Source: Antedon bifida (lineage: Eukaryota > Echinodermata > Crinoidea > Comatulida > Antedonidae). Taken from it: a DNA stretch of 64,000 bases. A program made the position numbers and the translations under genes. The notes below the pieces were generated by a model. It was not told where the DNA came from. It saw only the letters and a list, made by a program, of their open reading frames with translations, and made no database searches. The stretch is taken from the NCBI GenBank assembly GCA_963402885.1, contig OY727094.1, positions 6,388,501-6,452,500 of the forward strand. Direction: 5' to 3'. Shown in pieces: positions 63,610 through 64,000 of this stretch. Numbering within the stretch: the stretch's first letter is position 1; each line of letters starts with the position of its first letter.

Positions 63610-64000
63610 GTACCGTCTTCTGTATCGCTTCGTCATTACAAAATAATCTTTAATAATGATTGTCGATAAATTTCCAGCATCTTCTTCAGTTACCACAAAT
63701 AAATGTAATGCTTATGCCGTGCTTTAATAAGACAATTAGTATGTTGTGATGAATGGGGCCCAGTTTCTGATAAGGTTAGTTCTTTTTCTGGGCTATAGGT
63801 TAGCTGAAGCTACCCTCCATTTATAATGAATAATCATCACCGACAGAATACTTTCTATCGAGATAATTTTCCATCCAAATAAGGTCATTTTTACCAAATT
63901 TATATTTATTATTTATTTTTACTGTTTTGTATTTAATAATAAATCACATTTTTGTACTCTGTGTAAATTTAATCGTGATAATCGCAACATTTTTTACATG

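Larger units (their letters stand above)
62830..64000. other. Intron or flank with two MITE copies
   Basis: Apart from the two MITEs at 63099-63236 and 63447-63609 the sequence is AT-rich and without coding signal. The downstream exon expected by the phase-2 donors is not present. Confidence 0.5.

Overview
The window is AT-rich animal genomic DNA. It shows spliceosomal exons with canonical GT donors, introns of tens of kilobases, many small inverted-repeat elements (MITEs), tRNA-derived SINE remnants and minisatellites. Nothing prokaryotic was seen. The repeat content resembles marine invertebrate, perhaps deuterostome, genomes, but no species can be fixed from sequence alone.

One transcription unit on the + strand explains all the convincing coding sequence. 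A long exon (1-1421) encodes a mostly disordered, Ser/Lys-rich region that ends inside a LIM zinc-binding domain. The LIM domain continues in a 39-nt exon at 33182-33220, after a 31.8-kb intron. The remaining exons lie beyond base 64000. Four further exons each begin with an ATG preceded by an in-frame stop and end at a good GT donor: 26714-26838, 43738-44252, 50679-50734 and 55848-56020. All four donors, and the donors of both LIM exons, are in phase 2, so all can join the same downstream exon. This is the pattern of a multi-promoter gene with alternative first exons giving isoforms with different N-termini: a LIM-containing long form, an acidic 171-residue form, a basic 57-residue form and two short forms. 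A possible fifth candidate lies near 62598-62829. The protein family beyond 'LIM protein' was not recognised.

Layout: 1-1421 LIM exon; 1422-26713 intron with MITEs, diverged tandem repeats and hairpins; 26714-26838 alternative first exon; 33182-33220 second LIM exon; 33221-43642 intron with a 25-bp and a 92-bp minisatellite; 43643-44252 uORF plus acidic first exon; 44253-50678 microsatellite and diverged repeats; 50679-50734 short first exon; 51207-51340 near-perfect foldback element; 54360-54580 20-bp array; 54998-55395 repeats rich in inverted CCAAT; 55848-56020 basic first exon; 57178-57935 93-bp array; 60156-60425 microsatellite; 62598-62829 uncertain ORF; two MITEs near the right end. 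No convincing gene was found on the - strand, and no rRNA gene, intact tRNA gene, transposase or reverse transcriptase ORF was seen.
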